A stretch of DNA of 64,000 nt, taken from positions 29,555 through 93,554 of the forward strand of contig UQGG01000027.1 in NCBI GenBank assembly GCA_900540475.1. Direction: 5' to 3'. Positions 1 to 6,883 of this stretch are shown one piece after another. Numbering within the stretch: position 1 is the first letter of the stretch; the number at the start of each line of letters is the position of its first letter. Both the position numbers and the translations under genes were made by a program. This DNA is from an uncultured Robinsoniella sp. Lineage in GTDB: Bacteria; Bacillota; Clostridia; Lachnospirales; Lachnospiraceae. Under the pieces are notes generated by a model. That model made no database searches and was not told the DNA's origin. It saw only the letters and a list, made by a program, of their open reading frames with translations.

Positions 1-531
1 CAGAAAAAAAGGAGCAGAAAATGGATAATAATTCTGGTGATTCTGTTGATTTGCGCAGGTGTGGCGGGGGGGGTCCTGTACAGTGCCAACCAGAACAGGG
101 GAAAGGATCGGCTTGCCAGAGATGAAGAGGCTCTGGGAGGACTGCTTCCCGGTAAAAGTCCCTCAGAGATAGCAGATTTACTGAACCAGAAAGTAGAAGA
201 GGGGATGGTGGATATTGGGATCGCTGCAGAACCGGTATTTGAAGAGGGTGGAAAAAAAGGCAAGCTTGGCATCGAAAATGTTCCAGGGAACCGATACTCT
301 CTGCAGGTGGATTTGCTGCTGGATGAGACGCAGGAAACTCTTTACCGTTCCGGCTTAATCGACCCAGGTTACTACATCGAGTATGTGGCGCTTAACCGGC
401 AGTTAAAAAACGGGGATTATAAAGCTACGGCAGTATTTACAACCTATGCCCTGGATGAAACGGAAGATGAGATTGCCAAAACCAGAGTGAATGTGGTCCT
501 TCATATCAGGGACGGTAAAATATATTCATGA
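1..531 (+). CDS. Membrane-anchored surface-island protein, paralogue 1 (5' end outside window)
   Basis: The reading frame is open to base 1, so the true start lies upstream. The first visible residues are Lys/Arg-rich, followed by one hydrophobic segment (about bases 22-81), which suggests a single-pass membrane protein with its C-terminal part outside. That part shares a module with the proteins at 528-1037 and 3853-4344: a Gly-x-x-Gly-x-Leu/Ile strand, an Ile/Thr-Asn-x-Pro turn, LYRSGLIDPGYYIEYVAL, then GDY-x-x-T-A-x-F. The predicted fold is a small beta-sandwich (inference). The stop overlaps the next start (ATGA, 528-531), so the two genes are translationally coupled. I do not recognise the family. 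The setting with a sortase and an IPKTG protein suggests a cell-surface role. Confidence 0.75.
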   Translation, partial: QKKRSRKWIIILVILLICAGVAGGVLYSANQNRGKDRLARDEEALGGLLPGKSPSEIADLLNQKVEEGMVDIGIAAEPVFEEGGKKGKLGIENVPGNRYSLQVDLLLDETQETLYRSGLIDPGYYIEYVALNRQLKNGDYKATAVFTTYALDETEDEIAKTRVNVVLHIRDGKIYS

Positions 532-1037
532 TAAAGAATAAAAGTGCCTTTAGAAACCGAATATGGGCAGGAATTGCAGGAATCTGTCTGGTGGCGGGCG
601 GATTTTTTATAGGACTTGGAATCAATGCGCGGCTTACCTGGAAGGATGATCCAATGGTGCGGGATATTTTGGCAAGAGAGAGACAAGATCCTCATGAAGA
701 GGAGCAGAATCAAATGCTCTTAGAGGCTATGCAGAACGTCACCATTGAGCAGACCATATATTTTAAAGAAGCTGACGCAAAAGGGGAGATCCGAATTGCA
801 AATACACCAAAAAGCCCGCTATGCATGACCGTAATATTGTTGAATGACCAGGATGGAAGCCGGTTATACGAGTCCGGCATGATTGATCCGGGCTATTACA
901 TAGAGTCGGTTTATCTGGAAAAAAGGCTGGAGCCAGGAGTATATCCCTGCACAGTTCTTTTTCAGTTTTATGAACCGGATGGAGATAGATTTGCCGGTGA
1001 GACGGCTGAAAAAATAATTGTGATTATAGAGAAGTGA
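528..1037 (+). CDS. Membrane-anchored surface-island protein, paralogue 2
   Basis: This 169-residue protein has a basic N-terminus, one membrane helix at about residues 12-32 and a C-terminal extracellular module. It is clearly homologous to the upstream gene, sharing LY-x-SGMIDPGYYIE-x-V-x-L and G-x-Y-x-x-T-x-x-F, and more distantly to the protein at 3853. The start overlaps the previous stop by 4 bases. No enzyme motif or cysteine pattern is visible. A structural or accessory role in a sortase-dependent surface structure is inferred from the neighbours only. Confidence 0.75.
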   Translation: MIKNKSAFRNRIWAGIAGICLVAGGFFIGLGINARLTWKDDPMVRDILARERQDPHEEEQNQMLLEAMQNVTIEQTIYFKEADAKGEIRIANTPKSPLCMTVILLNDQDGSRLYESGMIDPGYYIESVYLEKRLEPGVYPCTVLFQFYEPDGDRFAGETAEKIIVIIEK

Positions 1038-1047
1038 GGTGGAGTGA

Positions 1048-1845
1048 TTGAAGAAGCAGATCAGAAAAGCAGCAGCGCTGTTTCTCATTTGTGCAGCAGC
1101 AATGATGGGTTCCCAGATGGGAGCAATGGCAAAAGCAGGAACATCCGGAGATGTGGACCAGTCCCAGATGCTGACACCTGGAAAGAGCAGTACGGATATT
1201 GCGGCTGGCGTAACGGTGGATTATATGGGGAAGCTTCGTTTTATTGTAAAGGATGAGGACACCATGGAGCCGATAAAGGGCGCATCGGTGGAAATTTATG
1301 TAGCAGGGTTAGACAGATATGTGCTCTTTGGACAAAGTGATGAAAATGGAATATATGAACTGGACGCAGCATACGCAGGAGATGGGGAAGATCCCATGGA
1401 GCAATATACAAAAAAGGATGGGAGAATAACATTTTCGGGAAGTGTTGCGAGATTTGATGAAAACCAGATTCTTTGGAAAGTTTATAAAAAGGATTATCTT
1501 CCAAATCCCAAAGAGGGGGAGGTAATGCTTAATGCTGTCACCCTGCCATACGATGTGAACGTTTACCTTTATCAAGAACCCGAAGAAACGGAAACGAAAA
1601 AACCGGATGAGACAGAGACGGAGACCACGAAGAAGCCGGTCGTAACCCCGGCGGACCATACCAGACCTTCAACCGGTGAAAGAATACCCAAAACCGGGAT
1701 ACAGCAAATGTTTGCTTTTTGGGGGATCGGTCTGGGGCTCTGCGTAATTGCAGGCATTATTATACTGGCTTATCTGATGAAAACGAAAAAAACAGAACGT
1801 GCAGAACAGTCTGGGAAAGGCAGCGGGTATAAAAATGAAGAGTAA
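1048..1845 (+). CDS. CnaB/SpaA-like surface protein with IPKTG sorting signal
   Basis: The likely start is TTG at 1048, with GAGGTGGAG just upstream. The 265-residue protein has a signal peptide (about 1-29). It then has a beta domain beginning GKLRFIVKDEDTMEPIKGA, the usual start of a CnaB/SpaA-type pilin or adhesin repeat. An acidic Thr/Glu/Pro-rich spacer follows (about 180-205), then IPKTG at residues 213-217, a membrane helix and a basic tail. This is a standard sortase substrate layout, with Ile in place of the usual Leu of LPXTG. The sortase at 2059 is the obvious candidate enzyme. Whether the protein forms polymers or isopeptide bonds cannot be told from sequence alone. Confidence 0.85.
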   Translation: MKKQIRKAAALFLICAAAMMGSQMGAMAKAGTSGDVDQSQMLTPGKSSTDIAAGVTVDYMGKLRFIVKDEDTMEPIKGASVEIYVAGLDRYVLFGQSDENGIYELDAAYAGDGEDPMEQYTKKDGRITFSGSVARFDENQILWKVYKKDYLPNPKEGEVMLNAVTLPYDVNVYLYQEPEETETKKPDETETETTKKPVVTPADHTRPSTGERIPKTGIQQMFAFWGIGLGLCVIAGIIILAYLMKTKKTERAEQSGKGSGYKNEE

Positions 1846-2059
1846 TAACAAAATAATGGAAATAGGATATTGCCGCAGGTGTCTAAATGAAACCTATCAT
1901 TTAAATTTAGAGAAAAAAGATATACTGATTTGTTACTACGTACAGCGCTGCGCATGTTGTAATCAGGAAAAAAACTTAGTACATAAGGTGCGCAAAATTA
2001 AGCTTTGGAAGTTATGGCGCTCCGGAACATTTCGCAAAGCACTGGGTCAGCAAAGTTAA
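1835..2059 (+). CDS. Small Cys-rich (zinc-ribbon-like) protein
   Basis: A 74-residue protein starting at ATG 1835, inside the end of the preceding gene. It contains CRRC near the N-terminus and CACC about 25 residues later, a spacing that could bind zinc. The rest is basic (KVRKIKLWKLWRSG). Its stop overlaps the ATG at 2059 (TAATG), coupling it to the sortase. A longer form could begin at 1799, but the ATG at 1835 fits operon packing better. Function unknown; the overlaps on both sides argue that it is a real gene. Confidence 0.6.
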   Translation: MKSNNKIMEIGYCRRCLNETYHLNLEKKDILICYYVQRCACCNQEKNLVHKVRKIKLWKLWRSGTFRKALGQQS

Positions 2060-2805
2060 TGGCTGAACAGCGCAGCGCAGTTAAAAACAGAACAGTAAGG
2101 ATTGTGATGATCTGTTTATTAATAGCGGTTACCGCAGCAGGTTGTTATTTTGCGGTGCGTACTTACCGGGAATTAAAGCCTGCAATTATTGCAGAGAACT
2201 ATTATAAAAAGATAAGAGATAAAATGGCAGACAAGGTTACCGGGGAATTGGATACCGGAAAACTGAAAGAGTGGAACCGGGACGGCATTGCCTGGTTGTC
2301 CTGCCCGGGAACACCCATTGATTACCCGGTGGTACAGGGGAAAGACAATGATTACTATCTCCATCATCTTTCTGACGGTACTCCAAATGAAATTGGAGCG
2401 ATTTTTTTGGATTATCGGAACAAAGCGGATATCTCTGGAGATATCTCTGTCATCTATGGACATCATATTACGCTGAATCGCATGTTCTCTCCCTTATCCC
2501 AGTATAAGGAGCAGAGTTATTACGACCAATATCCGGACATGGTGTTGGACACTCCTGACCAGACATATAAAATAGAACTATTTGCAGGAACGATTCTCGA
2601 TGGTGAAAATGAAAGCTTTCCAATGGATTTTAGAAGGAAAAAAGAAAAGAAAGAATGGATTAGAAAACGTATGGAGGAATCTACCTTTCAAAGCAAAGTA
2701 AAGCCATCGGCCAAGGATCGGATCGTTGTTTTGTGTACGTGTTCTTATGAATTCTATAATGCTAGATATGCGGTTTATGGCAGGCTGATTGAAATGGAAC
2801 GTTGA
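2059..2805 (+). CDS. srtB: Class B sortase
   Basis: A membrane-bound transpeptidase that cleaves sorting signals and links surface proteins to the cell wall. The 248-residue form starting at 2059 has one membrane helix (about 12-33). Class B features follow: TPIDYPVVQGKDNDYYLHH, GAIFLDYRN, the catalytic-His region YGHH (135-136), catalytic Cys228 in LCTCSYE and Arg236 in NARYAVYGR. An in-frame ATG at 2014 is an alternative start, but the TAATG overlap with the upstream gene favours 2059. The nearby IPKTG protein is the likely substrate, although many class B sortases prefer NPQTN-like or (S/N)PxTG motifs; pairing is by proximity. Confidence 0.9.
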   Translation: MAEQRSAVKNRTVRIVMICLLIAVTAAGCYFAVRTYRELKPAIIAENYYKKIRDKMADKVTGELDTGKLKEWNRDGIAWLSCPGTPIDYPVVQGKDNDYYLHHLSDGTPNEIGAIFLDYRNKADISGDISVIYGHHITLNRMFSPLSQYKEQSYYDQYPDMVLDTPDQTYKIELFAGTILDGENESFPMDFRRKKEKKEWIRKRMEESTFQSKVKPSAKDRIVVLCTCSYEFYNARYAVYGRLIEMER

Positions 2806-2894
2806 AATAAATAAAGTAAAATTAAAGTAGAAATACATCAAGGTAAAATATTATAAATAATTAAAGTAGAAGTAAAGGTGGTTATGAAATAAAA

Positions 2895-3764
2895 ATGAAG
2901 AAAAAGATTTTGGCTGTAATTGGAATCAGCCTTCTGGCACTTGGAATCTGGGGCTGTGCTGACAAAAAGAATTATGTCACAAGAAATACAGATATTGCAG
3001 ATTCATTTCCGATTGAGGCGAAAGAGGCAAAAGAAAATCCCCAGCAGGCACAATCAGATGGTCCATATGCCGTTTTACATACCACGGCAGGCGATATTAC
3101 GGTGATTCTGTATCCGGACCAGGCACCAAAAGCGGTAGAGAATTTTATAAAACTTGCAGAGCAGGGATATTACGATCAAAGTCTGTTTCACTATGTTGTA
3201 AAAGACAGTATCATTCAAACCGGAATTCCTGCAGATGGAGCGGAAAAGAGCAGTTCTGGCAAACCATTTGAGGATGAATATGATGATGGACTGCATCATT
3301 TCTATGGAGCTTTGGCAATGGCAAACAGCGGGATTGATGCAAATGAGAGCCAGTTCTATTTTGTGGCAAGCCAGGAAATTCCGGAAGAAAAAAAGCTGGT
3401 GGAAGCAAATCTCTACATGAACGAATTGGTGCGTCAGGGAAACAGCGAACTGAATGAAAAAAATAAGCTATCAAAAATGAACGAAGAAGAGGTCGGTGAG
3501 TTTGAAGATGGGTTAAATAAAAAGATTCAGGCAATAGGGACAGAGGGTGTGCCTGAGTCGGAAGCCCAGAGATATCAGAATGCTGTTGAAACTTATATGA
3601 CGATTGGGGGAGCTTATTATCTGGACTACAGCCACACGGTATTTGGACAGGTTATAAAAGGATTAAATGTTGTAGATGGGATCTCTCAGGTCTATGTGGA
3701 TACAGAGAGGAAACCAAAAAAGGACATTGTCATTAACAGTATAGAAATAATACAAAAACTATAA
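2895..3764 (+). CDS. Cyclophilin-like peptidyl-prolyl isomerase lipoprotein
   Basis: A 289-residue protein with a lipoprotein signal (Cys at residue 21, within IWGC, an unusual Trp at -2). The cyclophilin core begins YAVLHTTAGDITVILYPDQA. Family landmarks are GALAMANSG-x-x-x-N-x-SQFYF and TVFGQVIKGLNVVDGI. About 80 extra charged residues are inserted between the SQFYF strand and the VFG strand. The catalytic Arg of the FHRV motif is replaced by Tyr (FHYVV, Tyr100), and the usual QGG is QTG. It may therefore be a weak isomerase or a folding/scaffold protein outside the membrane. Its position within the sortase island suggests it helps surface-protein folding (inference). Confidence 0.85.
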   Translation: MKKKILAVIGISLLALGIWGCADKKNYVTRNTDIADSFPIEAKEAKENPQQAQSDGPYAVLHTTAGDITVILYPDQAPKAVENFIKLAEQGYYDQSLFHYVVKDSIIQTGIPADGAEKSSSGKPFEDEYDDGLHHFYGALAMANSGIDANESQFYFVASQEIPEEKKLVEANLYMNELVRQGNSELNEKNKLSKMNEEEVGEFEDGLNKKIQAIGTEGVPESEAQRYQNAVETYMTIGGAYYLDYSHTVFGQVIKGLNVVDGISQVYVDTERKPKKDIVINSIEIIQKL

Positions 3765-3852
3765 TCAGATCACAGGCGGCATTTGTCCTGCTTAAATGAC
3801 TGTCTAAGATAAAGAAATTGACCGCCAGATACAGAAAGGAAAACCAGCGGAT

Positions 3853-4344
3853 ATGCGTACAGATATAAATAAAATTTCAAAAACAAAGGGAAAAAAATTG
3901 GTATTCACAGCAATAATATGCATTCTGCTATGTATGGCGGTAATTTGGAAAGGTTATAAGGAGTATCAGATGGATAAAAATGCAAAAAATGGAAATCCTG
4001 AAATAGAAGCATTACAGCAAATTGCAGATACCGGTAATTTCCACTTTCAGATTCTGGTAAACCCCAAATTTAAAAAGGGAGATGAGGAAGGGGAACTGAT
4101 GATTACCAATCCGGTAGATAATCCATATCACATGTCGGTCAGTATAACACTGGACAGCAGTGGAGAAGAGGTTTATTCATCCAAAGTCTTAAAACCCGGT
4201 GAGCGGATTCATTATGACCGCCTGGCGGTAAACTTAAGCCAGGGAGAGTATCCGACGACGGCAATGTTCACGGTATTGGATGAGGATACCCAGGAAAGTA
4301 TGGGACAGGTTGCGGCACAGATTACCATCTCAGTGGAAGGATAA
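3853..4344 (+). CDS. Membrane-anchored surface-island protein, paralogue 3
   Basis: A 163-residue protein with a basic N-terminus, a membrane helix at about residues 15-33 and an extracellular module homologous to those at 1-531 and 528-1037. Shared features are GELMITNPVDNPYHMSV, S-x-x-L-x-PGE-x-I and GEYPTTAMFTV. The central PGYYIE motif of paralogues 1 and 2 is altered here to PGERIH, so this is the most divergent copy. ATG 3853 follows a purine stretch (AGAAAGGA) about 13 bases upstream. No known domain recognised. Confidence 0.75.
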   Translation: MRTDINKISKTKGKKLVFTAIICILLCMAVIWKGYKEYQMDKNAKNGNPEIEALQQIADTGNFHFQILVNPKFKKGDEEGELMITNPVDNPYHMSVSITLDSSGEEVYSSKVLKPGERIHYDRLAVNLSQGEYPTTAMFTVLDEDTQESMGQVAAQITISVEG

Positions 4345-4522
4345 AGATAATACCGTTACGATGGATATGATAGGAACAAAGGCAGAAGGTACCTGGGCAC
4401 AAAAAGACGGCAAGTATATTGTCACCTCCAATGGAGCAGATCAGGAATACCTCCTTCAGGATGGTAAAATCATTGTGGAAGAAGAAGCAATGGGAAAAGT
4501 GACATTTGAAAAAAGTAATTAG
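4343..4522 (+). pseudogene. Remnant of a small beta-barrel/lipoprotein C-terminal domain
   Basis: Immediately after the stop of the preceding gene, another frame encodes about 58 residues including TVTMDMIGTKAEGTWAQKD, then KYIVT, Q-E-Y-L-L-QDGKI and a VTFEKSN end. This resembles the C-terminal end of a lipocalin-like domain seen in secreted lipoproteins of this group (from memory, no search run). There is no ribosome binding site or convincing start, and the N-terminal part is missing. It looks like a gene fragment left by a deletion or recombination at the end of paralogue 3. Confidence 0.45.
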
Positions 4523-4572
4523 GTTTTAATTAGTATAGATCAGGAAGTCTAGAAGAAGTGAGGTGCTTTAAG

Positions 4573-5019
4573 ATGGAACCCAAAATGCTGACAGATGATA
4601 TGAGAATGTTTTTTATTCACGTAAATGATATTGAAAATGGAGTTGCTTCCGGAACCTTTATGAATCCAATCCAGAAAGAAGAAATTCCTTTTCATAATCT
4701 CAGTGATTTAATAGCAAAGATAGATGCTATGCTGCGTGACTTTAAAGAGCAGCCGATGGAGAATTTTACACCGCATCTGGAACCTTATTTGAATCATCCC
4801 TTCTTCTCAAAACGTTCCAGGTACTTTTTCTTTATTCACATTTATTATATGGAATATGGGGACTGGCAGGGCAGCATGAGATACTCCGGGTGTAAAAAGG
4901 CGGTACTGTTTCGTGGAATTCTGGAGCTGCTGAGGATCATGCATGAAGTGATGGGAGCGCAGGGAGTACCGGGAATTTTGAGCAGCGGGTATCAAACGGC
5001 ACCCATATTGAAAGGTTGA
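4573..5019 (+). CDS. Hypothetical protein
   Basis: A 148-residue soluble protein starting at ATG 4573, preceded by GAGGTG about 8 bases upstream. It has no signal peptide and no membrane segment. It is rich in Phe, Met and His (HPFFSKRSRYFFFIHIYYMEY), with a Gly-rich end. No family is recognised. It sits between the surface island and the HA-repeat gene and has its own ribosome binding site. Confidence 0.55.
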   Translation: MEPKMLTDDMRMFFIHVNDIENGVASGTFMNPIQKEEIPFHNLSDLIAKIDAMLRDFKEQPMENFTPHLEPYLNHPFFSKRSRYFFFIHIYYMEYGDWQGSMRYSGCKKAVLFRGILELLRIMHEVMGAQGVPGILSSGYQTAPILKG

Positions 5020-5045
5020 TATAATATGGAATGTAATCGAGAGAA

Positions 5046-5777
5046 ATGGGGTGTGAAGAATCTACTATGAACCAAAAGAATATTCATTGCACACGTCTTT
5101 CCTGGGATGAATGGTATCTATTGGCAAAGAAATATTACGATGCGAATCATTCATTAAAAATTCCATCCAAATACAAAACAGATGACGGACATCTGCTGGG
5201 ACGCTGGATAGAAAGACAGCGTGCGGCATACCGTAATAAAGGAACTTATCGGATCGACGCCCGCAAAATTTACCTGTTAAATCAGATTGACATGATCTGG
5301 TCTCTGGAGATACGTACCGACTGGGATACCTGGTACCGTTATGCCCAAGATTATTTTGCAGAAAATGGAAGTATCAACCTTCCAAGGAATACTGTGTACA
5401 GACAATTTCCGCTGGGTGAATGGATCAGTTATCAGAGGAAACGTTACTGGCAAAACAAAATGGATTTTCGTCAGCGCTATAAACTGGAGGAATTAAATAT
5501 TACCTGGAAACTTAGAAAGCGCCGGCGTTGGATGGAATGGTACCAGGATGCAAAACTGTTTTATGAAAAAAACGGTCATCTGAATGTGCTTCCGGACTAT
5601 GTAACCAAAGATGGCTTTCGATTAGGGTATTGGATCAATGCACAGCGGGAGCGTCAGCGCGGCATTCGCTCCTTCTGCCTGGATAAGGATAAAGTCGAAA
5701 AATTAAATCAAATTGGTATGCTGTGGGGACTTTACAGTTTGGGATTTGGAGAACATATGAAAACACCGGCGGAATAA
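5046..5777 (+). CDS. Protein of three tandem helicase-associated (HA) repeats
   Basis: The 243-residue protein consists almost entirely of three repeats of the HA domain pattern W-x-x-W/Y-x-x-x-A-x-x-Y/F-Y/F-x-x-N-G, then LG-x-WI-x-x-QR. The repeats lie at about residues 18-80, 94-150 and 158-228. HA domains normally follow an SF2 helicase and are thought to bind nucleic acid; here there is no helicase core. The start may be 5046 or the in-frame ATG at 5067. The stop codon lies inside a terminator stem. A DNA- or RNA-binding role is inferred. Confidence 0.7.
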   Translation: MGCEESTMNQKNIHCTRLSWDEWYLLAKKYYDANHSLKIPSKYKTDDGHLLGRWIERQRAAYRNKGTYRIDARKIYLLNQIDMIWSLEIRTDWDTWYRYAQDYFAENGSINLPRNTVYRQFPLGEWISYQRKRYWQNKMDFRQRYKLEELNITWKLRKRRRWMEWYQDAKLFYEKNGHLNVLPDYVTKDGFRLGYWINAQRERQRGIRSFCLDKDKVEKLNQIGMLWGLYSLGFGEHMKTPAE

Positions 5778-5791
5778 CAGCCGGTGTTTTT
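5761..5791 (+). terminator. Intrinsic terminator of the HA-repeat gene
   Basis: Arms ACACCGGC (5763-5770) and GCCGGTGT (5780-5787) with a 9-base loop, followed by TTTT. The upstream stop codon (5775-5777) lies in the loop. Confidence 0.9.
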
Positions 5792-5819
5792 GTGTACGTA
5801 ACTATCTATTCTTCTAGAT

Positions 5820-6074
5820 TTATGCAGCACGATTCATTTGATTAACCTTATCGATGAATTCCTTTATATCCGGCACATAGGTATATGGAGCGTACTCTGA
5901 GTAAATTTCAGGATCGTCCAGTATTACAATTTGTACACCATCTGCTCTCAATGCTTCCAGAGTACCTGGAAGGCATCTGGCTTCATTAACAGATTTGCAT
6001 TGATATGCCAGACAACCTTGTTTATCAAATATTTTAGCTATAATATAGATTTTTCTATTTTCCAACTTTCTCAC
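5820..6074 (-). CDS. Small protein overlapping the RelA/SpoT-like gene; candidate antitoxin
   Basis: An 84-residue acidic protein (GTG start at 6074, or TTG at 6065 after AAGGTGAG). Visible features are YIIAKIFDKQGCLAY near the start and IVILDDPEIYSEYAPY in the middle. It overlaps the end of the RelA/SpoT-like ORF by 20 bases, so the two are translationally coupled. No function is recognised. A small acidic protein coupled to a synthetase-like toxin candidate suggests an antitoxin, but only position supports this. Confidence 0.6.
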   Translation of the reverse strand: MRKLENRKIYIIAKIFDKQGCLAYQCKSVNEARCLPGTLEALRADGVQIVILDDPEIYSEYAPYTYVPDIKEFIDKVNQMNRAA

Positions 6075-6612
6075 CTTCCCAATATTTTAACCTCTTTAAA
6101 AATCCTTGTTCGTCATTAAATTGTTTGTTGATATATTCCTGATACAATAGTTTTCCTATTTCAACATTTTTATATTTATAAACATATCGATGGCTCCATA
6201 TATTAAATTGATAATTTTCACCACACCACAACTGTACTTCTATTGGAAACGATAAATTATCTTTTTGATAATATAGATGTATTGCATGATATCCATCATC
6301 AATTTTTTTTCCTCTTCTCAAATCTACGACTCTAAAATAATCGGGATATTTATTAGGATATTCGTCAAATCGCAGTCTAAATCCAAGTATATCGTTAAAA
6401 CATTGCTTAAATCCACCGCCTGTTCTAATGGTTTTTTCATATTTACGCATTATAGAATCATCACTTTTAAATCGTGAACCAATCAAATTTTCCTGTACTA
6501 AAACATCAATATAACTTGCGCGATATCTTGCGATATCCGCTAATATAGTTTCCAGAGATGTATCACGTAATGAAATCTGTTTTAAACTTATACCCCTGCA
6601 TACCGCTGACAA
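6055..6612 (-). CDS. RelA/SpoT synthetase-domain protein (possible toxSAS or small alarmone synthetase)
   Basis: The ORF keeps the order of synthetase motifs known from RelA/SpoT proteins: SRFKSDDSIMRK (like R-x-K-S-x-x-SI-x-x-K), NDILGFRLRF, DGYHAIHLYY (like GYQSLH), PIEVQLWC (like EIQIRT) and W-S-H-x-x-x-YKYKN. It has no hydrolase, TGS or ACT domain, so it is a single-domain enzyme. Known small members make (p)ppGpp or, as toxSAS toxins, (p)ppApp or pyrophosphorylate tRNA; the sequence alone does not separate these. No ATG precedes the first motif: the only start is TTG at 6612. A frameshift with the upstream ORF (6588-6725) is therefore possible. The locus is more AT-rich than its surroundings. 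Confidence 0.7.
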   Translation of the reverse strand: MSAVCRGISLKQISLRDTSLETILADIARYRASYIDVLVQENLIGSRFKSDDSIMRKYEKTIRTGGGFKQCFNDILGFRLRFDEYPNKYPDYFRVVDLRRGKKIDDGYHAIHLYYQKDNLSFPIEVQLWCGENYQFNIWSHRYVYKYKNVEIGKLLYQEYINKQFNDEQGFLKRLKYWEGEKVGK

Positions 6613-6725
6613 GTCTGCGGTATTGCATTAATAAGTAGTTTGAAACGCTTTTGTTTCAAACTTCTTCCTAATGTGGATTTGTAAGACAAAATATCTAAGG
6701 TTTCTTTTGGAATATATAAATCCAT
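6588..6725 (-). CDS. 45-codon ORF, possibly the displaced N-terminus of the RelA/SpoT-like gene
   Basis: It starts at ATG 6725 with AGGTGG upstream, the only good start signal in this locus. It reads MDLYIPKETLDILSYKSTLG and ends at 6588 inside the synthetase-like ORF. It may be a short leader peptide, an independent small protein, or the N-terminus of the synthetase gene separated by a frameshift. Confidence 0.4.
   Translation of the reverse strand: MDLYIPKETLDILSYKSTLGRSLKQKRFKLLINAIPQTCQRYAGV
6637..6662. repeat. Perfect inverted repeat within the 45-codon ORF
   Basis: Arms AGTTTGAAAC and GTTTCAAACT with a 6-base loop. It lies just upstream of the TTG start at 6612 on the minus strand, where an RNA hairpin could affect translation. 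Confidence 0.6.
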
Positions 6726-6883
6726 ACCTATTCACCACCTTTTGTGAGTAGTATATCATATTTAAACCTAATAATCATTATATATATCATATTTTTCCGC
6801 ACATGTTAATGTCTAAGTATAAAACTGCATCAACAAAAGATGTTGATGCAGTTAATTGATTTATTAATAAAATATTATTTTTC

